This document shows, in pieces, positions 11,452 to 24,508 of a DNA stretch of 64,000 nt. The position numbers were made by a program, and so were the translations under genes. Position 1 is the first letter of the stretch. Every line of letters starts with the position of its first letter. Below the pieces are notes generated by a model. The model saw only the letters and a list, made by a program, of their open reading frames with translations. It searched no databases and was not told the DNA's origin. Origin of the DNA: Ceratodon purpureus (taxonomy: Eukaryota; Streptophyta; Bryopsida; Pseudoditrichales; Ditrichaceae); NCBI GenBank assembly GCA_014871385.1, contig CM026422.1, positions 26,086,987-26,150,986 on the forward strand, written 5' to 3'.

Positions 11452-12400
11452 TTGTAGAAGAAGGTTTTATTTGTGCTTGGGCAGCACTTCCAATGGAAAT
11501 TATGTCAGCGCCATATCTAAAGTACTTATAGTCTTGGGTTATCCTATTAATGCAGCATTAAAGATGTTTCCAAAACTTCATAAATAGTGCGTGTGAATTA
11601 AGTTGCAGTGATAGGATATATCAAATTCTTCCACACTTTTAGTGAAGATGTTTCTTGATATTGTAGTTGTTAATGCATCGCAGAAACGATTTGAGATTCA
11701 TGAGATACTATAATTTATAAAAGCGGAAGGAATCACGACCCTTCTGTCTTCTTCATAGGAATAAAGGATTTGATATAAAAGGTTGTATATTTCATGAGTG
11801 TTCCTATCCTAAATGAAGATATGCACTAACCTAAATGAAGATCGGTAGTAATAGATTTAGCTCAAGGAATACCATAGAGATCAACATGCATTAATCAGCA
11901 GCAACCAAACATCACAGAACTACCACTTTAGCCGTAAAAAATGTTTACCTCCTAGGCAAATTTGGTCTTAAATGACTGGTTCTCAGAAATGACTCATCCA
12001 TATTAACGCAAGTGTGCGACGTCAGCTTTATCCCAAGCAAGTCTTCAATGACAAAACATGGAGTCCTTTAAGATGTCCTTATATTTCACTTTTCTACTAG
12101 GGAGGGAAGATGTGCTACAAGAGGGGCAGGGCTAGAGAAAAGAGGGAAGGGGAGGGATTGGGGACGATGATGCAGATGAGACAACAGAAGGAGGTGGTGT
12201 GGATGGGGCATCCAAGAGAGTACTAAATCAAGCTTAGCAGGGGATGCAAGGTAGAAGGTGTAGGAAATTTAAAAAGCCTCTTAGTATATCAGATTTAAGT
12301 GATGTCACAAAGTCTAGTGAATTTGATGGGATGGAATCAGATGTTGCAATCGATGGTAAAGGTCTTGATCCTTCTAGTGTAAATTATCAATATCAAAATT
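11452..12400. other. Intergenic, one weak ORF
   Basis: Mostly AT-rich with no recognised gene. A purine-rich stretch at 12100-12240 leads into an ORF at 12244-12519 (+, 91 codons) with a serine- and aspartate-rich middle (about residues 14-35). It matches no family I know and overlaps the transposase-like relic on the other strand, so I do not call it a gene. Confidence 0.3.
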
Positions 12401-12414
12401 CATCACAGGGCACT

Positions 12415-13240
12415 TTAAATCACACTTATAAACCACAACATGTTGAATGTCGTGTGAAAGGGGGCCCCAAAAACAGTGTCAGGCTCAGTGATAGAGTTAT
12501 ATCGATATGCATGGTATAACTCTCTATGCGCTCGCTGCGCATCAAGGTGTTCCTCGAGCTTCCTCCCCGAAAGATCCGCAACCCTTGAACCTTTTGTACC
12601 TGCTAATTTCAATAATTTCAACTTATCACATGTACCACAACGTGCAAAATTATCTCCAGGTCTCTTCACAGAGAACTCTGGAAAGGATCGCCTTTTGATA
12701 TTGCTAATCCCGCAGAAGGACACCTCCTTCAGCCCCAATCGACTGTTCACTATGTACACCTGCTGCAAAGAATCTTTCCATTTCCATGAAGGTGATTGGG
12801 GCATTGACACAACTTTTTATCCATCCTCCAAGGTTCTCAATCTATGAGGCATCTGATCTGCAATGCTCTCAAGCATGCAACCTAGGGTTGCTTTAGCTTG
12901 AATGGTGTAAGTGCAAGGCTTTTTACTCCTTATATTCCCATGATGGCCAGCCCTTACACCTTGATCAGCAAGGCATTGGTGACGGACGAAGCTAGTGCGC
13001 GATACTCCTAGTATTTTGTACCATGCAACATGACATACATCAATTCCTTCAAGTGTCACAACACGATTCTTAGCGGTGTTAGTGTGTATTTGCCTATGAA
13101 CATCGAGTTGAGTGTGTTTTTTGAAGTATATAGTCCCATTCCTCCAGTATTGATTTCTTACGGCTTCAATCTTAAGTCATGGATAAAGTTGAATACAGTT
13201 CAATCTACAACATCTTTTGCTAGACAGAGAAGAAATAAAC
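12415..13240 (-). pseudogene. Uncharacterised transposase-like plant gene, decayed
   Basis: Read on the minus strand from about 13240, the protein has the order of a repeated, uncharacterised plant family. It begins with a cysteine-rich start (KRCCRLNCIQ), then IEAVRNQYW, GIDVCHVAWYKILGVSRTSF, a HGN-KKP block, TIQAKATL, and MPHRLRTLEDG. Then come a WK block, RRSFPEFSVK, a zinc-binding-like FARCGTCDKLK, and H-DAQRAHRELYHAYR. I know this layout only from multi-copy hypothetical proteins, so a DNA-transposon origin is inference. It is broken by in-frame stops near 13172 and at 12817-12819, and the expected C-terminal half is lost below 12415. Confidence 0.55.
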
Positions 13241-13550
13241 TCTGAAGATAACTTCACTTCTATCTATGGTGTGTAAGGTGGAATTCTTTCGACTCTTAAC
13301 TCTATATGGTCGCACTACTGCACACTCTCTCCCTCGCAAAGTAGTAACGGCAACATTGTAAGTGGCGACTTGGTCACGGTCATGGAGTGATGCACCATTT
13401 ACGCATACATTCCTGATATGCGAAGCTCAAAGTGACAAAATCCGTTCGATGGCCATTGTCTTCACACAAGCAATCTGTACAGCTACTTGATCATCACCAA
13501 GCGGAGCTCCATCACTTCTAATGACAAGGTCAGGTCGATGTTGTGGAAAA

Positions 13551-13975
13551 TGTTGGAGTTTATGTAGCTCATAGTTAAGGCATTGTAAATAGAGTTTGCA
13601 ATGAGGTAAAATTAGAAGGGGGGAAGTAAAAAGGGAGAAAAGGGAGAGAGGTGATTTACCACATGGTGCACATGTGGCATGAGTAGGTGAAAAGATAAGG
13701 ACCAACCCACTTGCATTGACTAAGCCAAGTCAATGATAAGGTTGGAAGGACAAGTGGGTGGTGGCTAAGTCTTAGGGGCGGCCATGAGTGCCACATGTCC
13801 TAAAGGGACTTGCAAGTGGCTTGGAATGTCCCTTTAGAGTCACTTAGAGACTTTATAAGTACTATAAGTAAAGGGTTTTAAAAGAAGGTCATATCTCACT
13901 CCATTCATTGTTTGTAATACTTTGTGGGCTACACTTGTTAGAACAACCTTCTCTCTTCTTCTTTCAATCTCAATA
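13551..13975 (+). repeat. Solo Copia LTR
   Basis: A full-length LTR of the same family runs from TGTTGGAGTTTATG to TCTCAATA with no internal region on either side. The flanking bases read GAAAA on the left and GGAAAT on the right, a possible but imperfect target duplication. Solo LTRs arise by recombination between the two LTRs of one element. Confidence 0.85.
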
Positions 13976-15110
13976 GGAAATTGCCTTGGGAACAATTTAG
14001 CCCTATTTGTTCACTAGCGTGAGGACTGAGGCAAACCTTTGAAAGTAAGAACGCCAGCAGGCAAAGATGGATATTGTGGTGTTAAAAAATCTTCAATGCG
14101 TGAGAAGGACTCTATTATAGAAGGAGGTATCAACTTTAGTCTTGGAATGCTGGACAGAATTAATAGTACTTAGTGGTTAGAGACCGACAAATAAATGCAA
14201 TTAGATTACAAACATAGGTTATATTCAATGCTTGGCTCATACTCAATTCATAGAATAATAAAGACTCTTCAATTTTGATGTATTCAATCACTGTATAACA
14301 CGGTACTGCAATCCTACAAGAGTATTCCGATACGTTGGAGCTTATAAAATTTAGCTCACTATGAGCTAACATGCTCTACCAAAGAGAGAGCTCTCAAAAT
14401 GGACGTTAATAGGCCACAGCCAGTGTTTGTAGATTATTCTCCCAATTAATAACACCTTAATAAACGTTATGTTTCACAATGTAACGTATTGCCGTTTTGC
14501 TTGAATTACCATTTACCAACATTGTCTTTTGTGTGGTATGGCCATTTAGCTTCTTAAGCATTTTAATTAATCAAGATTACAGTGAGAGAACGCCCCAAAA
14601 TCACTGCAACAATTTGCCACCTAGATCACTCTGACCAATGTTTAATAATCATTGCGGAAGCAATAGAAACTTAGTTTGCCATTGCCCACATAAACATAAT
14701 TCACTAGGAGCTTCATCTAATGAGTTTACTTTGAGCATAATTGGCAAGAGCTTAGTATTAGTGAATTGAAAGTTACTTTAGAATGAGCCAACGCCAAATA
14801 AGCTCACAATGAGCTAATATCAATTTAGCCCACTATGAGCTATCTTCAATTTATCTCACTATGACAAGATGGCATCTTACCACACAGTTAACAAAGTTCA
14901 TTCTACCTCACATTGAGCGAACTCATATTTGGACGTAGTGATCTTACTCCAACTTTGATCATAGTGGGATAACATGCATTTAGCCTTTACTGCGCAAAAC
15001 TCACTTTAGCTAGCAACCAGCAAAGTCTGATTAGCATCTGCTAAACTAACCGTAATGTATCTCACGGTCGGCTATCTCATATTAACCATACCATTGAGCC
15101 AACTACAACT
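13976..15110. other. AT-rich intergenic DNA
   Basis: No gene is recognised. Scattered copies of the words AGCTCACTATGAGCT and TTAGCTCAC near 14345, 14800 and 14830 foreshadow the tandem array that follows. Confidence 0.4.
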
Positions 15111-15114
15111 AAGT

Positions 15115-15245
15115 TAAGAGTGAGCTAACTCCAATTTAGGTCACAGTGCGTTGACTCTAATTTAGCTCACAGTGAGTTAAGTCGAATTTAGTTCACAGTG
15201 AGCTAAGTCAAATTTAGGTCACAGAGAGCCAATTCAAATTAAGCC
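15115..15245. repeat. 26-bp palindromic tandem repeat
   Basis: About five units of 26 bases follow the pattern GTGAGCTAAGTC-AATTTAG-TCACA. Adjacent units create an inverted dyad, TAGCTCACA followed by GTGAGCTAA, at each junction. Diverged single copies lie upstream to 14345 and downstream to 15300. Confidence 0.75.
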
Positions 15246-15249
15246 TATC

Positions 15250-15850
15250 CTTTCTTGACACCAATTTAGCATACACAATTTTAGTTTACAATGAGCTAAA
15301 TAAATTTAGAGGCTTAATCTAAGAACTTTGTAATTTAATTCTCAAAACCTTCGGGTTCACTCACTAATTCTGACATCAACATCGATTCTGATATTTTTTT
15401 TATAAGAACATTAACATCTACGGTTTAAGTTTACAAACAAATCAGTAGCTGAATAAGGTCTTAAAGAGTCAACTACAATGATAACAAACCCCAAGGTGAT
15501 CACTAAGACAATCACTCAAGAAATTAAAAATGGTACGAACATATTAGTATGCATAGAGACTCACCCGTAAAGTGTCTTTCGATACTCCTAGAGAAATGAC
15601 GTTGTCTGTCACTATCAACACAAGAAACCTAATACCTTCGCAACCAAAGAAGTCGATCTCACGTAACGAATACCTGTAAGCAAAGCTCACAAAAAGACTG
15701 TGCTAGAATATCTGCTGCAATATACTACAAAGACGAACCCTACAAACTAAAAAACACCGTCTCCAACTGGAGTCACATGAAAAAAAGGCTAGACAATAAG
15801 GAGCTGCGACGTGATAACCCTAGTCCGCAAGCATCCTCGAACGGCTCTTA
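15250..15850 (-). other. Possible leader or exons of a minus-strand gene
   Basis: On the minus strand there are splice-like pieces. An acceptor TTTGCTTACAG is followed by IRYVRSTSLVAK and then GTATTAGG (about 15625-15680). A short piece ends at GTGAGT near 15565. A CTAGGGTTATC word, common in plant leaders, lies near 15822. No protein family is recognised. Confidence 0.15.
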
Positions 15851-15884
15851 GATTAGAGCGAGAAACCTCGTCATTTCCTTTCAG

Positions 15885-16291
15885 GCGGGAAAGAGCAATT
15901 TTCTTATCATCACATCACCCCTCGTGTACTCTGGAGGTGCAACACAATTACATTTTGTCGTTTCCATTTGTTCAGCACAGCCTATTTATGCAGCGGTTCC
16001 TTTGTAGACCTTTATTCCTCTCTGTGGTGTGGGCAGGACCTAGACGTAAATGAACTCAACGAACATGGCTAATTATAGAAGGAGTCATCATTGTGTTGCC
16101 AGAGAATTTCATGGTGTGAAGTTAATTTGGGTAGATCCGGCCTAAATTTGCCTTCATGACATCCTGACCTTTTTTATTCATGCTCTTAAACATCGGGAAC
16201 TATTTGAGTCAAGATATACTTCGAGAAACGAGTGACTGATGACAGGTTTAGATAGCGGGAACTAATGGATCTGTTATATTTCAGCGGGAAA
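15885..16291 (-). promoter_or_regulatory. Two E2F-type sites (GCGGGAAA)
   Basis: GCGGGAAA occurs at 15885-15892 and again at 16284-16291; both match the reverse complement of the plant E2F core TTTCCCGC. They lie upstream of the possible minus-strand gene ending at 15850. Two copies within 400 bases of AT-rich DNA may be chance. Confidence 0.2.
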
Positions 16292-17400
16292 TAAATAAAT
16301 TAATCCGAGATATGATTTTGTGGATATGGACTAATTGTCGTGAAAACCATCAAATCCACCATGGCCGATGTCAATGGCTAAAATATCACATACACGAACT
16401 CTAGAGGTTTAAAATGTTTATTGGTACCAAAATCAAATATTATATTACAAACACTCGAAAATTAATGACCAAGACATGGTCACATGGATAAAGAACAGAT
16501 TATGAATCCAAGATAAAATTTAAAACGAATGGATCAATTATGAATTTATAGTACATCTGTTGTCTTGAAAACAACTTAAATTTCATAATTTACTTTGTAT
16601 GAAGTGAAAGGTCAATTTTGGTTCACTCCATATTCTTTATTGCAAGTATATATAACAAATTAAAAACATAACAATTGTCGCCACGCTCGAAAATTATTTG
16701 CATATTAAAGACCTTCATTATGGTAAGTTGGTTTCTAAACGTTGTGAATAAATTGTTGTTCGTCCATATTTAGTACTTATGACTTGTGATAAATTTGTAC
16801 TAATTTGCCATGTTCACCGAATATGATTTATAATACTCCTTCATTAGTAATAATTCTAAATGAGGAAAATAAGTTGTAATAGACTATCGAGAACTTTGTA
16901 ACAAGCATTTGCACTATTGCTAAAACATGTATTTGACATACAAAACATATGTTGGTCCTGATTAAAAAGCAAATTTTCTTAATAACCATGATTTTACTTC
17001 CTCATTAATTTGCGAAATAAATTTGATATACTGAAGGTTAAAGGAGTAATGTAAATATTATATGATACGTAAATAATAATTTAAAACACTTCATGTAACA
17101 GTCTGCATGAATAGGAAAAGACTGAGCAAAATTAAGAACCATCAAGATACACACATATTTAATTTAAATCTGCAAAAACTATCGAATTAATATATATTAT
17201 TATAGTTTTTAGTAACCCTAAATCCTATACCCTAAGCCCCAAAATCCTAAAACCTTTATGCACAATAATGCATATTTTTAAAAAGTCAACATATTTCTAG
17301 ATGATAAATTGTTAATTAACTTTGTTTCATTCAAATTTAATTACACATACTATTAATTTATACAAAATTTTACATCTATGTGAAGTACACACGCCCTGTG
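16292..17400. other. AT-rich intergenic DNA
   Basis: No genes, RNAs or long repeats are visible. A run of CCCTAAA-like words near 17215-17260 is too degenerate to be telomeric repeat. Confidence 0.4.
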
Positions 17401-17404
17401 AATA

Positions 17405-17802
17405 TTATCATCTACCTGACTCTGAAGACGATGTAAGGGATGAAAACCTCTAGAATTCCATTAAGCTCAGAGATGTAGCCACCGCATCCTTGATTCCTCT
17501 TGTTGTTGTCCCAGCAGAATTAGTATCAAAGGACGAGGAGGAGGTCTTCAACGCCGCATAGAAGGCACCACATCTAGAGGCTCCTATTGTAAAGAGGGAC
17601 ATTGACTGGTTTGAGTCGAACTACTAAGAAACAAAAGAAGAAAGAGAAGAGCAAAAAGGAAGCTAAGGCTACTCGGCTTATTGTAGAAGAGGCTCGGTTA
17701 GCAAAGGAAAAGCCCGGGGGTCTACTCAAGCTCCAAGAAGAGAAGGATCAACAGAGGGACATGGAGATGGCAGAGATGCGACGTATCTTATCAGCAAGCT
17801 AG
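17405..17802 (+). pseudogene. Lysine/glutamate-rich coiled-coil ORF remnant
   Basis: An upstream stretch reads SEDDVRDENL and later SKDEEEVFNAA and KRDIDWFES, interrupted by stops. A second frame at 17602-17802 carries a K/E-rich helix (KKQKKKEKSKKEAK, then EEARLAKEK and EMAEMRRIL). The codon use looks coding, the composition suggests a coiled coil, and the reading frame is broken. I do not recognise the family. Confidence 0.3.
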
Positions 17803-18875
17803 TCAGATTGATGTTTCAATCCCAGACACCGCCATTATTCGGCCCAATGTGATACCCAGTAGTAGTGTAGTGAAAATTACTCCATGTTATTTATTTAAAT
17901 CCTATTTATATTCAACCTACATCAGGTTGTCTTCAAGCCCTTGTTCATGTAGATTTATCTCTCATTGAGCACATTGGTATAGAAGTAGCTAACATTTCTT
18001 TTACAAAATTTTCAAGATGTGTAACTGTGACAGTGCACATTGAATTTATATATATGTAGGTGTGACAGTGCACATTTTTAAAAAGTTTTATATTCAATAT
18101 TTGAAATCCTTCTGTTGTGGGCAATTCATTTGTTCCACATTATCTTTCGTAATGATGTTAATGTCATTGTTAATAAGAAGTATTTGAAATCTGCTAGAAT
18201 TTGACCTGTTTAAAGTTGTGTGCTTCAATGGATGGTGAGCTTAAAGCAACTAACCATGTTCACCACCTAGAATCATGTATTCATAAACTAAATAACTTTG
18301 AAGTGAATTAGTTCAAAAAACAAGTAATACAATTTATTTTTTATTATATGGAAACTAGAAAATTTAGCCTACATTTTTGTAGAAATAATAAACTTGCTAG
18401 ATCAGAAAATTAATGATGAATTTAATATTGTATTTCACATAATTCTTTTTTAATACATATTCATTCTATAGGCAATCATAGATTTTTGCAATGAAAAATT
18501 AAAATTTATACATCACTCTATCAATATATTTTTGCTAATACATTATCAATTCTTAAATGATTAATAATCTATAAAATATAAAATAAATGTATACATCCAA
18601 TCTATCTACCAAGGCATTTTTACAATGACCATATGGACTCATATTCTAAAATAAATATGGATTATTAGAAAAATAAAAAGTGCATATACAATAATACAAA
18701 CCTATGTTCCTTTTACAATATATTTCTCAATACCAATACACCTTTTTACAACCTTTGAAATTTGATACAGAAGTAACTAACACCATGTATATCATACTAG
18801 TACAAAATCCTCAACTTGTATTGTGCAAAAGATTTACACAAAGAGAAGTTAGAGAAAGTTCCATTAGAACACATA
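17803..18875. other. AT-rich intergenic DNA
   Basis: Nothing is recognised beyond a short local repeat of TGTGACAGTGCACATT at 18025 and 18061. Confidence 0.4.
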
Positions 18876-19510
18876 GCGCTCATGGCCGCCCCTAAGACTT
18901 AGCCACCACTCACTTGTCCTTCCAACCTTATCATTGACTTGGCTTAGTCAATGCAAGTGGACTGGTCCTTATCTCTTCACCTACTTATGCCACATGTGCA
19001 CCATGTGATAAATCACGCCTCTTTCTTTTCTACCCTTTTACTTCCCCTCTTCTAATTCTACCTCATTGCAAATTCTATTTACAATGCCTTAACTACGAGT
19101 TTTCTAAACTCAAACAAGAAGCGTACATCTCAATTCATTCATTGTTTGTTCTACTTTGTGTGCTAGAGTTATTAGAGCATCCTTCTTTCTTCTTCTTTTA
19201 ATCTTTTGTTTGTTGCAAGTAAGAGTTCTTTGGTTATCAAGTAGTTTGGAGGAGTTCTTGAGAAGTTTTGACTTTTGAGTGTGTAAGGTGTAGTAGGGTT
19301 TAGAGGGCAATTTAGTAGTGTGATTTGAAGCTAAGGATGTGCAAAAGAGTTTATTTGGAGCTTTGGAGGTGCTGAAGAAACTATTTGGAGGATGGAGGGG
19401 CACAAGTGTAATAGCCTTGGATCCCTTGAAAGTGGAATGAAATAAGCAGTTGGTACTCTTTGCAACAAGCTTACCTCTCTTTGTGTCATTCACCTTTGCA
19501 TAAGAAATGC
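18876..19510. repeat. Head-to-head Copia scraps
   Basis: 18876-19113 is the first half of the LTR on the minus strand. 19130-19440 is the end of an LTR plus leader on the plus strand. About 19440-19510 is a minus-strand integrase scrap (KRGKLVAK, then CLF and GSKAI). Three pieces of one family lie in alternating orientation, which indicates rearrangement after insertion. All are fossils. Confidence 0.7.
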
Positions 19511-19934
19511 ATTCAAATACATATAAGTGTGTGCAATAAATGTTAGTTTATTAAGTGAAGAGATATTGAATTGAGCCAAACATTGCCAATCAATTTAAGG
19601 ACAAAATTTGACAAAATTTGACATGCATTTTACTTTTTAATGAATTGGAATCTTGTAGTGATAAGCGATATTTGATGGTAGCATCATATGCTTTAAATGC
19701 AAAGCATATAATGTTGAAAATACAGAGTATATAGTGCTTGCAAATACACTAATTTATGTAGTTTTATATTTAGATAGTTTTAGACAAGAACATAAAGAGG
19801 TAAAAAGAATGAGAGGTATAGGGTCATAAGTTCCTTGAGAGAAACATAGTTTTTATATACTCAATGTAACAACTCTATTCAAGTGTTGACTATAACATTT
19901 TCTCAATATAACCAATATGTACAATAAGATTGAT

Positions 19935-20055
19935 GTTGGATTGACCTAGCGAAGTCAATGATAAGGTTGGAAGGTCTAGTAGGTGTTGGTTAAGTCATAT
20001 AGGCGGCCGTTAGAGGCCTTAAAGAACTTGCAAGAGGCTTGGAATGTCCTCATTT
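19935..20055 (+). repeat. Diverged Copia LTR remnant
   Basis: The middle of the family LTR is recognisable, from GTCAATGATAAGGTTGGAAGG to GCTTGGAATGTCC, with many substitutions. It is older than the other copies. Confidence 0.6.
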
Positions 20056-23000
20056 CTGTACTTTCTATTTTTCTTTCTTTTTACATTGCCGTTATTTACA
20101 ATCTCGTAATTATAGATTCCTAGAAACCATAAAAATTTTAAGCTCCAACATACTCATTTAAGGCACCTCCATTGTGTGTAAAATTGTAGGGTGCATTCCA
20201 CTTGCTAATAACCTATAATATAATTTGGATACAAAACAGAGTGATATGTAAAAATTCAGTTCATTGCTAAACAAATAAGGTGATTCTATTGAGGCTTCCA
20301 TAGAGCATGTAGTAACCAATGCTCTCACTAAGACACTTTGAAAGGAACACCATGTGATAATAAGCAATGATATGCGGTTATAGTCCGATAATACTTTGCA
20401 AATTAGAAGTGTTCAAGAAACATGACATGAGGACAATAGAATAGAATAGTTATGAAGTGTAAACAATCATGATTATAACTATAGAGTATCAGAAAGTTAG
20501 ACTAGGAAAGTAGTTCATTAGTGTCAATTTTTTATAATGAATGCACTCAAGAGCTAATGTGTTATAGGAAGATTAATAGAGGCTTGGGAAGGTAGAAAAG
20601 TTACTTTTCTTATTCACCATCTTGGATGCATTTGTGTCTTTTATTTTATTTTGTCTTCTTCTCCTTAAATATAATTACACCAAAGAATACTTCATGCATG
20701 AGAAATCTGAGATGATAAATGATTATCATTTTTGTTTGGACTTTAAAATGAAGGACAAAAATATGTGAAGAAAATAGCATGGAAAAAAATGGTGCATTGG
20801 ATGAAAGAGTATGTAGAAGAAAGATAATGAAAGAGATGGTTCCTAACTAAAAGCAAAAACTTGCCATCTCATCTTTCCTTCAATCTTTTCTCCTCTTTAT
20901 GCCATTCTTGAGATCATTTAACAATTCACTTAAGTTTGATTTTAAATTCACACGTTTAGGCCATCTATACAAATACTTCAATCTATTTTCATTGAAGCTA
21001 TTATCAAAAATTTCTACATAATTAATCAGATAAGTACAAATGATCATTCTAACAGTAATACACTAAAAATATAAGGAACACTTTGAATTACTGTTGTTAA
21101 ATATTTTGTATTTACAATCATGTGAGACAAAGATGACCAACAATCAAACAGGATGTGTAAGAATTTAGAACTATGAAGGTAAATTAAATTCATTGGCACC
21201 ATCAACTAGCATCACTTTGTCATTTGATCCTATCAATTCATGACAATAGCTACAGAAAGAGAAACAACGGATTAAATTGCCGTTTCAAGTCAATGAGGTC
21301 TTGTGTAGCATCGTCCATTGATTTTAAAGTTACTAGAAAGAGAAGCAAGAAGAAATCGCTCCAAGCTAAAGTGAAGTAAACAACCTCCTTAAGATTTGCC
21401 AGTTTGGCTACTACAAAGAATAAAAAAATTGATTCTATTGTTCTACTCCAATAATGCTACAATAGCTATTTTTTGTGATAAGATTGAAAAAATCAATTGA
21501 TCGTAGTGATCTAGAGAGTTAGATAGAAAATAATTAATTAAAATAATGTCTACTTTATAAAAATTTGTTACTTTATTTACTTTCTAGGATAGAAACTACA
21601 TCGAAGTAGTGCACAAACTTATAATATTGTACTGAATATTGAATACCAAACTATCACTTAACTTGTCGTTTCATCATGATTCTAGTGTAGTAGCATACGA
21701 AGGGGGGAAAAAATAAAATAAAATATTGTATTGAAAGTAATAATAGAAGAAAAAAAACAAAAACAAATGATCATCTTAGATTAATAAAGTTTATTTTATT
21801 TATAAGCCATAATTTGCATATTATATGTCAAACTTTTTTAATAATAAATTCTTACAAAGAGCATTTTTTTAGTATTATTTTATAAGATGCCTAATCATAT
21901 TATTCAACAAAGATTATTATTTATACAAAGAGCTATAGAAGCTACTAGAAAACTAGAGTACCTTCCACCTTCTATTTGTAAATGATGCAACATCAACAAT
22001 TGAGATGTCTCATTCTTGTTAATATTCCAAAGCTTCAATATGAATCCAATTCCTGATATATTTATGTAATTTATAGGATTGCATGTATCACTTTTGCAAT
22101 ATAAAATAAGAAAATTATTTCTGTATTTTTCAAAGAATTAATTTTTCTTTTGAACACTAAATTGTCTTAACAAGCATAATGTGTCTTTGCACATTAGACC
22201 TAAAGCAAATTAGACAAAACCAAAACCTCTTTTTAAACAAAAGTTTGTTGTGCAAAATAGAATATCTATTCAATTACAATATAAGATTAAAAATATGTCG
22301 CAAAATCTTGATTATGACCCTTCATCGTCCAATGGACACCATTTCAATAGTAAATGTAACTCTTCAAGATAAAAAACCCATTCATTCATATCCATTGGAT
22401 TATTAACCTATACAACACTTAAAATTGAAATTCAATGCCTAAAAAATAATTTAGATGCCTTTTGGATGGTCAAAAATAAATACTAATCATTTTCTGATCT
22501 AATTAATTTACAATATCATTAAAAAAAATGCACACTTTTGACAATTTCAACTAAATACCAATTAAAATTGATAAATTAAAAAAAATTGATCTAAGTTTGG
22601 ACATATTGTAGGACATAAGATTTGATACAAAACTAAGTTTTGATCAATTTTTGGGATTCATTTATGAACCTACCTTGAATTTTCTAACAAGTATTTTTTA
22701 TATTTTATTTAAAAAAAAATATATATAATATGGTATATTGGATTTCAAATGGAAAATCGCAAATATATTTTAGAGATACTTCAAGAATGCCTATTATTGT
22801 GGCATCTAAAAGGATTATTTAATGAATCTAACCTCCCACAACACTATTTTCTAGGATTTTCATATGTTGGTACGATTCCTTCAAATTTGATATTGATAGT
22901 GGTTATTCAAGAACCAAAAACCTTTTAGAAAAATGCGGTACTAGGAACTTTCTTTTATAGATACGGTGCAATTATGTACATTCACTAAAGGAATTTTGGC

Positions 23001-23387
23001 TGGTACATAACGAGTCATCGGCTTCATAAAGACCTAGCCCCAGCCTTGTTTAATCCCAGCTGCTCTACTTCCGCAAAGCTTTCATGAATCACGGATTGCT
23101 TCTTTGCTCTAAGATCGGTACTCTCTATTCTCCCTTCTTCCAAGGTATTAGGAATTGACTAATACATTCAACACAACAGAGAGCTTTTGTACAAACTAGA
23201 TTCTTTGTGAAGCCAATGGCCGTAGCTTGTAATCCAGCTTTCAAAGATGTTGTAATGAAGAATTGAAGACTGCTAATTTCAAAGAACCTTAAGTTTGTCC
23301 GTACCATGACTTCCAGAAAAAGGACCGATTTGGAATCTAGTCTTAATCATCAAGTTTTCAAGTGTGTTAGGAAGTTTGGGGGGGCTT
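20056..23387. other. Long AT-rich stretch
   Basis: About 3.3 kb with very high A+T and no convincing gene. ORFs here are short and low in coding character. I see no tandem repeat or terminal inverted repeat. Confidence 0.4.
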
Positions 23388-23830
23388 AGATGGATGGACG
23401 TTTGTTAGTGTGTCACAACAATGTTGATTTTCCCTGCTAGAGAACTATTTCTTGGATCCGTGGACACCACGAGGGAGGAGATGAACGCCGAGAACATGGC
23501 ATCTTACATTGACGGCTTCATTGAACAAGTTGGACCTTAGAACATTGTTCAAGTGTGCTCTTATAGTGTTGTCCAAATGCTTAGTGCAGAAAGATATTCC
23601 ATACGAAATATCCACACATATACGTCTAAGGATGTGATGCGTATGCCATGGACTTGTTGCTGGAGGATTTGGCAAAGGCCTTGTGGGTAAGGGATCTTCT
23701 AGAGAAGGCTAGGAATTTGGTGGAGTTCATCAAGATATGGCAAATGCCCTCGGCTATGTTCTAGAAGCACGAGGCAAAATTTAGAGATAAGGCCAAAATT
23801 TCATGTACTATAAAGAAGGTGGTCTTAGAT
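23388..23830 (+). pseudogene. hAT-superfamily transposase relic (DUF659 region)
   Basis: Read across frames, the pieces follow the DUF659 part of plant hAT transposases: ARELFLGSVDTTREEMNAEN, then MASYIDGFIEQVGP and NIVQVC, then after a degraded stretch HAMDLLLEDLAKALWVRDLL and LVEFIKIWQMPSAM, and KHEAKFRDKAK. At least two frame changes and several stops break it. No C-terminal dimerisation domain is seen downstream, and no terminal repeats were found. Confidence 0.6.
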
Positions 23831-24508
23831 GACTACTTTAAAGAGCAGTGCACAAACTTATAAGAGATGATGAACCTTTTTGTGCAGCAGCACATTGCAA
23901 ATCGGTTCTACAACGTAGTACTTCACATTTTCTTTGTACTACCTTGTCTACAAGTAGCGGCCGGTCTTTTAAACTAAAGTAGGTCCATGCCAAAGAAGTT
24001 AGAATCGATATAATTCCTAATAGTGTGGATGTTCCATTAATAAGGCTTTTCGAGACCAATTTTGTAATGGAGAATGTGAACACATCTAATGCTAAGCCTC
24101 CTACCAAAGTTGCAAAAAAAGAGAAGGCTGCAACCTCCTTGCATCTTTCTGTTCGTGGCCCAACTAAGAGTCCCCTTGATGCTTCTAGAATGGCCAAGAA
24201 ATTCATGACTATTCTAGGGAAGGTGTCTAAGCAAAAAAAAAGGCAGGGGTGAAGTCAAAGATGATGGTCATCATGATCCGCCAACGAACGTTTATGAGTA
24301 AAACATATTTTGGGTGACACAAAGCATTCAACAATGGAAATGATTCAAGTATGTGCTATTCAAGTATGGCAAATATATACTTATGAACATCTACCGTAAT
24401 TAAAGTGATACTTGCCACATCTTTAAAGTCTTAATTCCTTTTTCATTTACAAGATTCCACGAAAAGACACCATCTCTAATGAGTTAAATCTTGTCCATTT
24501 CGTTTTGT
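23831..24508. other. Intergenic, one weak ORF
   Basis: An ORF at 24025-24252 (+, 75 codons; begins MDVPLIRLFETNFVMENV and is lysine-rich later) might be further debris of the hAT relic. It is not recognised. The rest is AT-rich. Confidence 0.25.

Noticed and set aside
17215-17265. Interstitial telomere repeat (CCCTAAA-like words)
   Set aside because: Only loosely related words, no exact tandem CCCTAAA units.
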